Part shown: positions 33,654 through 42,711 of the stretch, piece after piece
Layout of the letters: the number at the start of each line of letters is the position of its first letter
Numbering within the stretch: the first letter of the stretch is position 1
Assembly (NCBI GenBank): GCA_035626475.1
Contig: DASPNP010000038.1
Coordinates: forward strand, 79,839 to 143,838
Length of the DNA: 64,000 nt
Source of the DNA: DASPKT01 sp035626475
GTDB taxonomy: Bacteria > Pseudomonadota > Alphaproteobacteria > Azospirillales > Azospirillaceae
Direction of reading: 5' to 3'
Program-made: the position numbers and the translations under genes
The notes under the pieces: generated by a model
The model's database searches: none
Told to the model about the DNA's origin: nothing
Seen by the model: only the letters and a program-made list of their open reading frames with translations

Positions 33654-35327
33654 ATGACGACGCCGCGGCCGCGCACGGGCGGGCAGATCCTGGTGGACGC
33701 GCTGGTGGCGCAGGGCGCGGACCTCGCCTTCTGCGTGCCGGGGGAAAGCTACCTGGAGGTGCTGGACGCGGCGGTGGACCGGCCGTCCCTGCGCCTCGTC
33801 ACCTGCCGGCAGGAGGGCGGGGCGGCCTTCATGGCGGAGGCGTACGGCAAGCTGACGGGCAAGCCCGGCATCTGCATGGTCACGCGCGGCCCCGGCGCCT
33901 GCAACGCGTCGATCGGCGTCCATACCGCCTTCCAGGACAGCACGCCGATGATCCTGCTGGTGGGGCAGGTGGCGCGCGACCAGATGGAACGCGAGGCCTT
34001 CCAGGAGATCGACTACCGCCGCATGTTCGGGCCGGTGGCCAAATGGGCCGCCGAGATCGACAGCGCCGCCCGCATCCCCGAGTTCGTCGCCCGCGCCTGG
34101 CGCACGGCGCTGTCCGGCCGCCCGGGGCCGGTGGTGCTGGCGCTGCCCGAGGACATGCTGCGCGAGAGCGCCGACGTGCCGGACCCCGGCCCCGTCGCGC
34201 CGGTGGAGGCGCATCCCGGCGCCGGCGAGATGGACCGGCTGGCGGTCCTGCTGTCCCAGGCCAAGCGCCCGCTGGTCATCGCCGGCGGCAGCGGCTGGAG
34301 CGACGGTTCGGCCGCCCTGCTGCGCGCCTTCGCCGAGGCCTGGGACCTTCCCGTCGCCTGCAGCTTCCGGCGCCAGGACCTTGTGCACAATGCCAGCCCC
34401 TGCTTCGCCGGCGACCTCGGCACCGGGCCGAACCCGGCGCTGCTGGAGCGGGTGCGGGCGGCCGACCTCATCCTGGCGGTGGGCACCCGGCTGGGGGAGA
34501 TCGCCACCCAGGGCTACACGCTGCTGGCGCCACCGAAACTGCGGCAGGCCCTGGTCCATGTCCATGTGGACGCGGGCGAACTGGGCCGGGTCTACCAGCC
34601 CGACCTCGCCATTCAGTCCTCCCCCGGCCCCTTCGCGGCCGCCGCGGCGCTGCTGACGCCGCCCGCACACCTGCCCTGGGCCGGCTGGCGCGAGGGGGCG
34701 CGGCAGGATTATCTGGCCTGGCAGGTGCCGCAGCCCTGGGACGGGCCGCTGGACCTCGGCCGGATCATGCTGTGGCTGCGCGACCGTCTGCCCGCCGACG
34801 CCGTCGTCACCAACGACGCCGGCAATTTCAGCGGCTGGGGCCACCGCTTCCTGCGCTACGGACGGCCGGGGCGCCAGCTGGGCCCGACATCCGGTGCCAT
34901 GGGCTACGCCGTGCCCTCCGCCGTCGGCGCCAAGATCGCCGAGCCGCACCGGCTGGTGCTGGCGCTGGTCGGCGACGGCGGCTTCCTGATGACGGGCCAG
35001 GAGATCGCCACCGCCGTCCACCACGGCGCGGCGCCCATCGTGCTGGTCTTCAACAACGGCATGTACGGCACTATCCGCATGCACCAGGAGGGCCGCTTCC
35101 CCGGCCGGGTCAGCGCCACCGGCCTGACCAACCCGGACTTCGCCGCGCTCGCCCGCTCCTACGGCGCCTTCGGGGCCAAGGTCGCCCGCACCGAGGATTT
35201 CGCCCCGGCCTTCGAGGACGCCGTCGCGTCGGGACGCCCTGCGGTCATCGAGTTGGTCATGGACCCCGACCAGATCACCACCCGCACGACCCTGACGGCC
35301 ATGCGGGCGAAGGCGGGACGGGGATAG
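33654..35327 (+). CDS. Thiamine pyrophosphate-dependent enzyme (acetolactate synthase-like)
   Basis: 557 residues, GGGGGAAA before the ATG. Three-domain TPP enzyme: N-terminal PYR domain with the catalytic Glu in TCRQEGGAAFMAEAYGK, central domain with RPLVIAGGSGWSDG, and C-terminal PP domain with the metal motif GDGGFLMTGQEI and NNGMYGTIRMHQE. The family covers acetolactate synthases, oxalyl-CoA decarboxylases, benzoylformate decarboxylases and others. It is solitary, with no small regulatory subunit (ilvH) beside it, so a biosynthetic acetolactate synthase is less likely. Substrate undetermined. Confidence 0.93.
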   Translation: MTTPRPRTGGQILVDALVAQGADLAFCVPGESYLEVLDAAVDRPSLRLVTCRQEGGAAFMAEAYGKLTGKPGICMVTRGPGACNASIGVHTAFQDSTPMILLVGQVARDQMEREAFQEIDYRRMFGPVAKWAAEIDSAARIPEFVARAWRTALSGRPGPVVLALPEDMLRESADVPDPGPVAPVEAHPGAGEMDRLAVLLSQAKRPLVIAGGSGWSDGSAALLRAFAEAWDLPVACSFRRQDLVHNASPCFAGDLGTGPNPALLERVRAADLILAVGTRLGEIATQGYTLLAPPKLRQALVHVHVDAGELGRVYQPDLAIQSSPGPFAAAAALLTPPAHLPWAGWREGARQDYLAWQVPQPWDGPLDLGRIMLWLRDRLPADAVVTNDAGNFSGWGHRFLRYGRPGRQLGPTSGAMGYAVPSAVGAKIAEPHRLVLALVGDGGFLMTGQEIATAVHHGAAPIVLVFNNGMYGTIRMHQEGRFPGRVSATGLTNPDFAALARSYGAFGAKVARTEDFAPAFEDAVASGRPAVIELVMDPDQITTRTTLTAMRAKAGRG

Positions 35328-35427
35328 GCCCCGCGCACATCCCTTTTGGCGATGCGGGTGAAGGCGGCTTGACCGGCCCGTCCGGCTTGGCGAAGCTGGT
35401 AAACCACAACTAGGTCAGGGGGATAGA

Positions 35428-35784
35428 ATGGAGTGGTATCTCGCCGCCTTGCGCAAGTTCGCGGACTTCACCGGCCGCGCCCGGCGGAAGGAATACTGGT
35501 TCTTCGTCCTGTTCAACTTCCTGGTTGCCATGGGCATCAGCCTCGTCGAGGCGGTGCTCGGGATCGCCGGCTTCCTCAGCATGCTCTATGGCTTGGCGAT
35601 GCTGATCCCCGGCCTCGCCGTCGGCGCGCGCCGACTGCACGATATCGGGCGCAGCGGCTGGTGGCTGCTGATCGGCTTGGTGCCGCTGGTCGGCTGGATC
35701 GTGCTGATCGTCTTCGCGCTGCAGGACAGCGAGCCCCACGACAACCGGTTCGGCCCGCCGCCGAAGCTGCCGGCTTATGGTTGA
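35428..35784 (+). CDS. DUF805 family membrane protein
   Basis: 118 residues; CAGGGGGATAGA precedes the ATG. The protein opens with a short cytoplasmic part containing FTGRARRKEYWFFVLFN, then three to four membrane segments, and ends with ARRLHDIGRSGWWLLIGLVP and ALQDSEPHDNRFGP. All these are DUF805 hallmarks (related to YhaH). Located in the inner membrane; function unknown. Confidence 0.93.
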   Translation: MEWYLAALRKFADFTGRARRKEYWFFVLFNFLVAMGISLVEAVLGIAGFLSMLYGLAMLIPGLAVGARRLHDIGRSGWWLLIGLVPLVGWIVLIVFALQDSEPHDNRFGPPPKLPAYG

Positions 35785-35804
35785 GGCTCTGAGGCTGTTT
35801 CACC

Positions 35805-35843
35805 CCTAGGTCGCATTACGGCTCCGCCTCCATCCGACCTACG
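35805..35843. repeat. Half copy of the GTCGCATGGAG palindrome
   Basis: CTAGGTCGCATTACGGCTCCGCCTCCAT... followed by CCGACCTACGG corresponds to the right half of the inner palindrome seen at 6.7, 41.3, 43.7, 47.5 and 55.3 kb with a GTCGCATT and CTCCAT in place but the left half missing. Lies between convergent DUF805 and GST genes. Confidence 0.75.
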
Positions 35844-35854
35844 GAGCAGGCGCC

Positions 35855-36478
35855 TCACAGCGCCAGCGGCGGGACCTGCATGCCGCGCTGCACCGCCGGG
35901 CGGGCGCCCACCTCATTGTACCAGCGGGCGAGGCCGGGGTGGGTGGCGGCGGGGTCGGTGGCCTTGAAGGCGTAGTCGATGAAGGGATAGCAGGCGATGT
36001 CGGCGATGCCGTACTCGGCGCCGCCCAGATACTCCGCCTCGCGCAGCCGCAGGTCGAGCGCGTCGTAGCAGCGCTCCAGCTCGCGCCGGTAATAGTCGAC
36101 CGCGTAGTCCTGCCGCTCCGGCGCCAGCACCGAGAAGCGGAAATGGCCGATGGAGGCGGGCGAGAGGTCGGCCACCGCCATCATGAACCAGCTCTCCGCC
36201 TCGGCGCGGGCGACCGGCTCGGTCGGCAGGAAGCGGCCGGCCTCGGCGGCGAGGTAGGTCAGGATGGCGCCCGAGCCGAAGATTCGCCGCTTGCTGCCGT
36301 CGCGCTCGTCCAGCAGGGCCGGCGCCTTGCCCATGGGGCTGGCGCCCAGCAGGCCGGGATCCTCGATCGGGCCGCCGGTGAACTCCAGCAGGTGCAGCCG
36401 GTAGGGCAGGCCCAGCTCCTCCAGCATGATGCTGGCGCGGTGGCCGTGCGGGGAGCCGAAGGTGAAGAGCGTGATCAT
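35855..36478 (-). CDS. Glutathione S-transferase family protein
   Basis: 207 residues. N-terminal thioredoxin-like domain starts MITLFTFGSPHGHRASIML and carries NPMGK-type SPMGKAPALLDERDG with the cis-Pro loop and FGSGAILTYLAAEAG (Ser of the glutathione Glu/Ser site). The helical C-terminal domain contains YLGGAEYGIADIACYPFIDY. Similar to YghU/YfcG-like GSTs, which use glutathione for disulfide-bond or conjugation reactions. Lies 13 bases downstream of the nucleotide-sugar gene on the same strand. Confidence 0.92.
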   Translation of the reverse strand: MITLFTFGSPHGHRASIMLEELGLPYRLHLLEFTGGPIEDPGLLGASPMGKAPALLDERDGSKRRIFGSGAILTYLAAEAGRFLPTEPVARAEAESWFMMAVADLSPASIGHFRFSVLAPERQDYAVDYYRRELERCYDALDLRLREAEYLGGAEYGIADIACYPFIDYAFKATDPAATHPGLARWYNEVGARPAVQRGMQVPPLAL

Positions 36479-36491
36479 GGGGTCCCCGCCC

Positions 36492-38468
36492 TCACGGCTG
36501 GCCGGGCAGCGCGCCGCCGGCCGGGGGCGGGGCGGCGGGGCCGGCGCGGGTGTATTCGGGCACGATGTGCTGCAGCAGCCCGACGACCCGGCCTTCGTCG
36601 CCGGCATGGGCGGCGGCCTCCAGCTCGTCCAGCGAGCGGCGCAGGATGGCGAGGTCGACCGAGCGGGGCGAGGCGATCAGCACGCCCTCGGCCTCGGTCC
36701 GCTCCGGCGGCTCGGCCACGTCGAACATCTCCTCGAACAGCTTCTCGCCCGGGCGCAGTCCGGTGAAGACGATCTTGATGTCCTTGTCCGGCGACAGGCC
36801 GGCCAGCCGGATCATCTGGCGGGCCAGGTCGACGATCTTCACCGGCTGGCCCATGTCCAGCACGAAGAGGCGCCCGCGCTCGCTCTCGCCCTTCACCTGC
36901 ATGCCGTGGGCCGACGCCTGCAGCACCAGCTCCACCGCCTCGCGCACCGTCATGAAGTAGCGGCAGACGTCGGGGTGGGTGACGGTCAGCGGCCCCCCGG
37001 CGCGTAGCTGGCGGGTGAAGAGCGGCACGACCGACCCTGTGGAGCCCAGCACATTGCCGAAGCGCACGGTCATGAAGCGCGTCTCGAAGCCGCGCGTGCC
37101 GCTGGAGGCCACCAGGTCCAGCGCCTGGCAGTAGCACTCGGCCACGCGCTTGGTGGCGCCCATCACGTTGGTCGGGCTGACGGCCTTGTCGGTGGAGATC
37201 AGCACCATGGCCGCGGCGCCCGAGGCGATGGCGGCGTCGGCGACGTTGCGCGTGCCCAGCACGTTGGTCAGCACGCCCTCGACCGGGTTCAGCTCGACCA
37301 TGGGGACGTGCTTCAGCGCGGCGGCGTGGAAGACCAGCTCCGGCTGCTCCTCCCGCATGACCTGCAGCACCCGCGGCCGGTCGCGCACGTCGCACAGCAC
37401 GGCCCGGAGGTCCAGGTCGGGGTGCGTCTCGCGCGTCTCCAGCTCGATCGAGTAGAGGTTGAACTCGCCATTGTCGACCAGGGCCATGCGGGCGGGGCCG
37501 AGGCCGGCGATCTGACGCACCAGCTCCGAGCCGATGGTGCCGCCGGCGCCGGTGACGACGACGCGGCGGCCCTTGATCAGATCGCCGATGGCGTGGCGGT
37601 CCAGCGCCACCTGCGGGCGGCCCAGCAGGTCCTCCAGCTGGATCGGGCGGACGGTGGGGGCGCCATCGGCGACCGCGTCCTTGAACTCGGTCAGGTCGGG
37701 CAGGCGGCCCAGCGTCAGGTTCAGCGCCTCGCAGCGCTCCACCAGCTCGCCCAGCCGGGCGCCGTCGAAGCGCGAACGCGGGCGGGTCAGGATCAGGCGG
37801 CGTGGCCGGTTGCCGCCGGCCGTCAGCTCGGCCATGACGGCGGACAGATCGTCCAGCCCGCCCAGGATCTTCACCCCGTGGATCTCGCGGCCCACCCGGC
37901 CACGCTTCTCGTCCAGGATGCCGACGACGCGGTAGGAGGCGTCGCGGTCGGTCGCCATGGCGCGTAGGAAGATCTCCGCCTCGTCGCCGGCGCCGACCAG
38001 CAGCACCGGGATGCGGGAGCGCGCGTTGGTCTCCAGGATGCTGGCCAGCCGCCGGTCCTTGGCGATGCGGTAGACCAGCCGCGGGCCGCCCAGCATGATC
38101 ACCAGCACGAACCAGTTGATCAGCGGCACCGAGCGGGGCAGCGCCTCCAGTCGCGTGACCATGAACATCAGCAGCAGGAACACGACCATGGTGGCCGTGA
38201 CCGCGCGCATGATCGCCAGCAGGTCGCGCAAGCTGGCGTAGCGCCAGACGCCGGAGTTCATGCCGAAGAAGCGGTACGAGCCCGCGGCGATGAGGGTGAA
38301 GATGGCGATGCCGGGCGCCAGCGGTTCGGCATAGTCCCAGAGGTCGCCGCCGACCCGCAGATACAGCGACACGACGAAGGACAGCGCCGCCATCACGATG
38401 TCGTGGGCGTAGGCGAGGGTCCGTCTGTCGGGTGCGGGGAGGGACGCCATGGTCGAGTTCTTCTTCAC
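36492..38468 (-). CDS. Polysaccharide biosynthesis nucleotide-sugar epimerase/dehydratase (CapD/WbpM family)
   Basis: About 658 residues from a GTG (CGGAAG upstream) or 652 from the ATG at 38450. Four membrane helices at the N-terminus (about 15-125), then a Rossmann-like domain with LLVGAGDEAEIFLRAM, and a second SDR domain with VVVTGAGGTIGSELVRQI. The active region is ISTDKAVSPTNVMGATKRVAE, in which Met replaces the usual Tyr, as in the 4,6-dehydratases WbpM, PglF and CapD. Such enzymes convert UDP-GlcNAc to a 4-keto-6-deoxy sugar for O-antigen, capsule or protein glycosylation. Related to the acetylation pair at 26.6 kb only by general theme. Confidence 0.94.
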   Translation of the reverse strand: MKKNSTMASLPAPDRRTLAYAHDIVMAALSFVVSLYLRVGGDLWDYAEPLAPGIAIFTLIAAGSYRFFGMNSGVWRYASLRDLLAIMRAVTATMVVFLLLMFMVTRLEALPRSVPLINWFVLVIMLGGPRLVYRIAKDRRLASILETNARSRIPVLLVGAGDEAEIFLRAMATDRDASYRVVGILDEKRGRVGREIHGVKILGGLDDLSAVMAELTAGGNRPRRLILTRPRSRFDGARLGELVERCEALNLTLGRLPDLTEFKDAVADGAPTVRPIQLEDLLGRPQVALDRHAIGDLIKGRRVVVTGAGGTIGSELVRQIAGLGPARMALVDNGEFNLYSIELETRETHPDLDLRAVLCDVRDRPRVLQVMREEQPELVFHAAALKHVPMVELNPVEGVLTNVLGTRNVADAAIASGAAAMVLISTDKAVSPTNVMGATKRVAECYCQALDLVASSGTRGFETRFMTVRFGNVLGSTGSVVPLFTRQLRAGGPLTVTHPDVCRYFMTVREAVELVLQASAHGMQVKGESERGRLFVLDMGQPVKIVDLARQMIRLAGLSPDKDIKIVFTGLRPGEKLFEEMFDVAEPPERTEAEGVLIASPRSVDLAILRRSLDELEAAAHAGDEGRVVGLLQHIVPEYTRAGPAAPPPAGGALPGQP

Positions 38469-38650
38469 GGGACTTCCGCAGCGTGCCCAAGTCGATCCGA
38501 CCGTTTCAGGTCCAACCCGCGCCGTCCACCGGCGCCGCCGCGCGTCCTTGCCCCTTCCGGTTTCAAATACACCCCGGCAACCACGAGCGCCAAGACTTTG
38601 TTGCCCTGCGGCGGAGGGGTGGGGGATGCCTATCCGTCAGGGCAGGACAC

Positions 38651-39400
38651 TCAGAGCGTCATGGTGAACTGCACGCGGGTGCCGGCGTCGCGGCTGATGT
38701 CCAGGTCGGCGCCCAGCTGCGTCGCCAGCGCCTCCACCAGCATGGTCGAGGCGTCCTGCTCCGGGTCGAAGCCCGGCGGCAGGCCGCGGCCATTGTCCTC
38801 CACCGTCAGGCGCGCCTGGCCCGAAGGCAGGCTTTCCAGCCGCACGGCCATCCAGGCCTCCTCGGGATAGGCGTGGCGCGCGCCGGCGGTCACCAGCTCG
38901 TTGACCACCAGCCCCAGCGGCATGGCGGTGTAGAGCGAGGTGCCCAGCGACTCGACCTCCACCGACACCTTCAGGTCGGCGCGGACGTCCGGGGCGTTGG
39001 CCAGCGCGTTCTCCGTCACCTCGCGGAAATAGCGGGAGAGGTCGACCGTGTTGTCGGCGCGGCTCTCATGCATCTGCCGGTACAGCACCGCCAGCACCTC
39101 GACCCGGTGCATGGTCTGGTCGTAGGCGGCGCGGGCCTCGGGATCGACGATGCGGTGGTGCTGCAGGCGCAGCAGGCTGATGACCAGCTGCAGGCTGTTC
39201 TTGGCGCGGTGCTGCAGCTCGCGCAGCGCCTCCTCGGCCCGCAGCGCCCGCGCCTCCGCGGCGTCCGCGCGTGCCTCCGGCGAGAGGGCGACCCCGGGGG
39301 AGGCGGGATCCTGTCCGTCGCTGGGGACTTGGTCCGGGGGAGCCATGCCTGCCGTGCCGATGGGAATGTGACAACCGGCCGGTTCTATCCCTTCCGACAT
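38651..39400 (-). CDS. HWE/HisKA_2 family sensor histidine kinase
   Basis: 249 residues, or about 231 if the ATG at MAPPDQ is used. After a non-conserved N-terminus and short coiled-coil (EARALRAEEALREL), the phospho-acceptor region LQHRAKNSLQLVISLLRLQ is typical of HisKA_2 kinases. The ATP-binding part has LGLVVNELVTAGARHAYPEE and VEDNGRGLPPGFDPE. It has no sensor domain or membrane segment, so it is cytoplasmic and likely receives its signal through a partner. Such kinases often feed general stress response PhyR systems in alphaproteobacteria. Confidence 0.88.
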   Translation of the reverse strand: MSEGIEPAGCHIPIGTAGMAPPDQVPSDGQDPASPGVALSPEARADAAEARALRAEEALRELQHRAKNSLQLVISLLRLQHHRIVDPEARAAYDQTMHRVEVLAVLYRQMHESRADNTVDLSRYFREVTENALANAPDVRADLKVSVEVESLGTSLYTAMPLGLVVNELVTAGARHAYPEEAWMAVRLESLPSGQARLTVEDNGRGLPPGFDPEQDASTMLVEALATQLGADLDISRDAGTRVQFTMTL

Positions 39401-39507
39401 GCCCGGAAAAATAGAGCTTTGGTCAGGCCGCCGCTACCCAACGTCCTAAGGGGAGTGGACTAGCCCGAAGGAACAGGCCTTCCCCTATAGCGGAAGAGGA
39501 GGCCGCC

Positions 39508-39735
39508 TCAGCTGAAGATCTTCAGCAGCAGCACCAGCACCGCCAGCGCCACCAGGCCGCCCAGCACCGGGTTCGTCTCCAGCCACAGGACGCTGCGGGC
39601 CTGCAGGTCGCGGACATCCTCCGCCTCGTCGTCGCGGGGCGGCAGCGGCTGGGCGCGCTCCAGGCTGTTCAGGCGGGTCTCGATGCGGTCCAGCCGCTCC
39701 TCGGCGAGCTGCAGGCGGGTATCGGTGTCGGTCAT
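39508..39735 (-). CDS. Small coiled-coil membrane protein
   Basis: 75 residues; AGGAT before the ATG. N-terminal 30 residues form a heptad pattern (LQLAEERLDRIETRLNSLER), followed by an acidic linker and one C-terminal membrane segment (NPVLGGLVALAVLVLLLKIF). A tail-anchored, cytoplasmic coiled coil. No family recognised. It is convergent with nothing and divergent from the aminotransferase at 39.9 kb. Confidence 0.78.
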   Translation of the reverse strand: MTDTDTRLQLAEERLDRIETRLNSLERAQPLPPRDDEAEDVRDLQARSVLWLETNPVLGGLVALAVLVLLLKIFS

Positions 39736-39864
39736 GATCCTGTCCGGAAGGCCCGGCGGTGTGAAAGAGTTAACGCCCCAGCATAGTCCGCCACGCATGG
39801 CCGTTGGAAGTCCCGCTGTTGCCGTCGCATGCTGTGGCAGACCGAACAGACGGGCCGGACCGCC

Positions 39865-41175
39865 ATGCTCCCCAACGACCTCGACGCCCTGTGGATGCCC
39901 TTCACCGCCAACCGCCAGTTCAAGGCGGCGCCGCGCCTGCTGGTCGCGGCCGAGGGCATGCATTACCGCAGCGCCGACGGGCGGGAGATCCTGGACGGCA
40001 CGGCCGGGCTCTGGTGCGTGAACGCCGGCCATGCCAGGCCGCGCATCGTCGAGGCGATCCGCCGGGCGGCGGGCGAGCTGGACTATGCGCCGGGCTTCCA
40101 GATGGGCCATCCCGGCGCCTTCCGGGCCGCCTCCGCCCTGGCCGCCATCGCGCCGGCGGGGCTGGACCGGGTGTTCTTCACCAACTCCGGCTCCGAGTCG
40201 GTCGACACGGCGCTGAAGATCGCGCTGGCCTGGCACCGGCTGCGCGGGGAGGGGACGCGGACGAAGTTCATCGGGCGCGAGCGCGGCTATCACGGCGTCG
40301 GCTTCGGCGGCATCTCGGTCGGCGGCATCCCGGGCAACCGCAAGGCCTTCTCCGGCGCGCTGCTGCCGGGAACCGACCATCTGCCGCACACCCACGACCG
40401 CGCCCGCCAGGCCTTCTCGCGCGGCGAGCCGGAATGGGGCGGGCATCTGGCGGACGAGCTGGAGCGGCTGGTGGCGCTGCACGACGCCTCCAGCATCGCC
40501 GCCGTCATCGTGGAGCCGGTGGCGGGCTCCACCGGCGTGCTGATCCCGCCCCGGGGCTATCTGGCGCGGCTGCGGGAGATCTGCGACCGGCACGGCATCC
40601 TGCTGATCTTCGACGAGGTCATCACCGGCTTCGGCCGGCTGGGCACCGCCTTCGCCGCCGACCGGTTCGGCGTGACGCCCGACCTGATGACGGTGGCGAA
40701 GGGGCTGACCAACGGTGCCGTGCCCATGGGCGCGGTGCTGGTCCGGCGCGGCATCCACGACGCCTTCATGGAGGGGCCGGCGGGGATCGAACTGTTCCAC
40801 GGCTACACCTATTCCGGCCACCCGCTGGCGGCCGCCGCGGCCGTGGCGACGCTGGAGACCTATGCCGAGGAGGGGCTGTTCGCCCGCGCCGCCGCACTGG
40901 AACAGGATTTCGGCGACGCCGCGCACGGGTTGCGCGGCCGGCCGCACGTGGTCGACATCCGCACCATGGGCCTGGTCGCCGGCATCGAGCTGGAGCCGCG
41001 TCCCGGCGCCCCGGGCGCCCGCGGCTACGAGGCGTTCGTGAAATGCTTCGAGGCCGGCGTGCTGGTCCGCGTCACCGGCGACACCATCGCGCTCAGCCCG
41101 CCGCTGATCATCGGGGCCGACCAGGTCGGGCGGCTGTTCGGGACACTGTCGCAGGTGCTGGGCGAGGTGGGGTGA
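39865..41175 (+). CDS. Class III aminotransferase (beta-alanine/omega-amino acid:pyruvate type)
   Basis: 436 residues from MLPNDLDALWMPFTANRQFK, the characteristic opening of beta-alanine:pyruvate aminotransferases; an earlier ATG at 39829 adds a tail not seen in this family. Visible: TAGLWCVNAGHA, FFTNSGSESVDTALKIALAWH, RGYHGVGFGGISVGG, IFDEVITGFGRLG and the Schiff-base lysine in TVAKGLTNGAVPMGAV. It would interconvert beta-alanine or other terminal amines with pyruvate/alanine. First gene of the polyamine block; beta-alanine is an expected downstream product of spermidine and spermine catabolism. Confidence 0.93.
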   Translation: MLPNDLDALWMPFTANRQFKAAPRLLVAAEGMHYRSADGREILDGTAGLWCVNAGHARPRIVEAIRRAAGELDYAPGFQMGHPGAFRAASALAAIAPAGLDRVFFTNSGSESVDTALKIALAWHRLRGEGTRTKFIGRERGYHGVGFGGISVGGIPGNRKAFSGALLPGTDHLPHTHDRARQAFSRGEPEWGGHLADELERLVALHDASSIAAVIVEPVAGSTGVLIPPRGYLARLREICDRHGILLIFDEVITGFGRLGTAFAADRFGVTPDLMTVAKGLTNGAVPMGAVLVRRGIHDAFMEGPAGIELFHGYTYSGHPLAAAAAVATLETYAEEGLFARAAALEQDFGDAAHGLRGRPHVVDIRTMGLVAGIELEPRPGAPGARGYEAFVKCFEAGVLVRVTGDTIALSPPLIIGADQVGRLFGTLSQVLGEVG

Positions 41176-41205
41176 GGGCTCAGGCGATCCCGCCGGCCAT
41201 CCCAT

Positions 41206-41410
41206 GCCGTCGCCCCGGCGCAGGGGTTGCAGCCATGCGAGGCCGATGAAGCGCATCCGTAGGTCGCATGGAGGCGTAGCCGCAATGCGACGTGCTTCGG
41301 CCGGGGTGTCGCATTGCGCCTGCGGCTCCATGCGACCTACGAACCAGACGAGCGCCGCTTCGGACGCACCCCGCTGCAACCCCTGGGTCCCGGCTTGCGC
41401 CGGGATGACG
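41206..41410. repeat. Composite nested palindrome, degenerate left outer arm
   Basis: Outer CCCGGCG/ACCCCTGG family (left arm shortened; right arm GCAACCCCTGGGTCCCGGCT ending GGGATGACG) enclosing the inner GTAGGTCGCATGGAG palindrome at 41259-41340. Lies between the convergent aminotransferase and oxidase genes. Confidence 0.9.
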
Positions 41411-41430
41411 GGGAAGAAGGGAGGCGCCCG

Positions 41431-42711
41431 CTACAGCAGGTCCCGCATCCGGTACCAGGTCATGGCCAGCACCAGGGCCGGCGTGCGCAGCAGGCGGCCG
41501 CCGGGGAAGCGGGCGTGGGGGATGCGGGCGAAGAGGTCGAAGCGTTCCGCTTGGCCGGCGATCGCCTCGGCCAGCAGCGTGCCGCAGATGGCGGTGTGGG
41601 CGACGCCCTGGCCGCTGTAGCCGTGGGCGAAATAGGCGGTCTTGCCGAGCCGGCCCAGATGCGGCGTGCGGTTCATGGTGATGGCGACGTGGCCGCCCCA
41701 GCAATAGTCGATGCGGGCATCCCGGAGCTGCGGGAAGACCTTCAGCATGGAGCCGCGCAGCAGCCGCTTCAGGTCCGGCCGGTCCAGCCCCGAATAGCTC
41801 ACCCCGCCGCCGAACAGCAGCCGGTGGTCGGGCGAGCGGCGGTAGTAGTTCAGCACGAAGTTGGCGTCGGCCACGGCGATGCCGGAGGGGATCAGCGCCG
41901 TGGCGCGTTCCTCGCCCAGCGGCTCGGTGCCGATGATGTATGTGGCGACCGGCATGATGCGGTCGCCCAGATCCGGCACCAGCCGGCCGATATAGGCGTT
42001 GCCGGCGAGCACCAGGAACCGGGATTCCACGCGCCCGCCGTCAGCCGTCTCCACCCAGGGCTTCTCGCCCGTGTCGAGACGCACGACGCGCGAGCCCTCA
42101 TGGATGGTGGCGCCCAGGCTCTCGGCGGCATCGGCCAAGCCCAGCGCGTAGTTCAGCGGGTGCAGCTGGCCGCTGCCGGCATCGAACAGCCCGCCGACAT
42201 AGCTGTCGGTGGCGACCAGGTCGCGGGTCTCGGCGCGGTCGGTGACCCGCATCGATCCGTAGTCGAAATGATCCCGGCATTCCTCGGCGTACTCGGCCAG
42301 TTCGTGCAGCTGGCCGCCCTTCAGCGCGGCGATCAGATAGCCCCAGCGCAGGTCGCATTTGATGTCGAATCGGGCGACCAGGCCGGCCAGGATGGTCTTG
42401 GCCTCCTCGCTCATGTCCCAGAGCCGCCGCGCGTCGGCCGCGCCGATCCAGCCCGCGATGGTGGACATGGGCTTGTTGAAGCCGGTGACGATCTGGCCGC
42501 CGTTGCGGCCCGAGGCGCCCCAGCCGACCCGCTCGGCCTCCAGCACTACCACCTTCATGCCGCGCTCGGCCAGCCTCAATGCCGTGATCAGGCCGGTATA
42601 GCCGGCGCCGACGACGCAGACGTCGCAGGAAACCGTTCCCTTCAGCGGCGGGCGCTCGCGGCTGGGGTTGGCGGTGTCGGCGTACCAGGATCTCACGTGC
42701 GGTGCGGGCAT
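41431..42711 (-). CDS. puuB: FAD-dependent oxidoreductase (gamma-glutamylputrescine oxidase-like)
   Basis: 426 residues of the DAO/glycine oxidase fold. FAD-binding at the N-terminus: VCVVGAGYTGLITALRLAERG then LEAERVGWGASGRNGGQI. The C-terminal half has GHVAITMNRTPHLGR and YFAHGYSGQGVAHTAICGTLL. This combination is typical of PuuB-like oxidases, which oxidise gamma-glutamylputrescine to the aldehyde with H2O2 release. The start ATG shares its last base with the stop of the upstream PAP2 gene (TGATG). The presence of two PuuA-type ligases at 44-47 kb supports the assignment. Confidence 0.88.
   Translation of the reverse strand: MPAPHVRSWYADTANPSRERPPLKGTVSCDVCVVGAGYTGLITALRLAERGMKVVVLEAERVGWGASGRNGGQIVTGFNKPMSTIAGWIGAADARRLWDMSEEAKTILAGLVARFDIKCDLRWGYLIAALKGGQLHELAEYAEECRDHFDYGSMRVTDRAETRDLVATDSYVGGLFDAGSGQLHPLNYALGLADAAESLGATIHEGSRVVRLDTGEKPWVETADGGRVESRFLVLAGNAYIGRLVPDLGDRIMPVATYIIGTEPLGEERATALIPSGIAVADANFVLNYYRRSPDHRLLFGGGVSYSGLDRPDLKRLLRGSMLKVFPQLRDARIDYCWGGHVAITMNRTPHLGRLGKTAYFAHGYSGQGVAHTAICGTLLAEAIAGQAERFDLFARIPHARFPGGRLLRTPALVLAMTWYRMRDLL

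Noticed and set aside
33654..35327. Calling the TPP enzyme ilvB/ilvI (branched-chain acetolactate synthase).
   Set aside because: No regulatory subunit or ilv genes nearby, and the sequence fits several decarboxylase subfamilies equally well.
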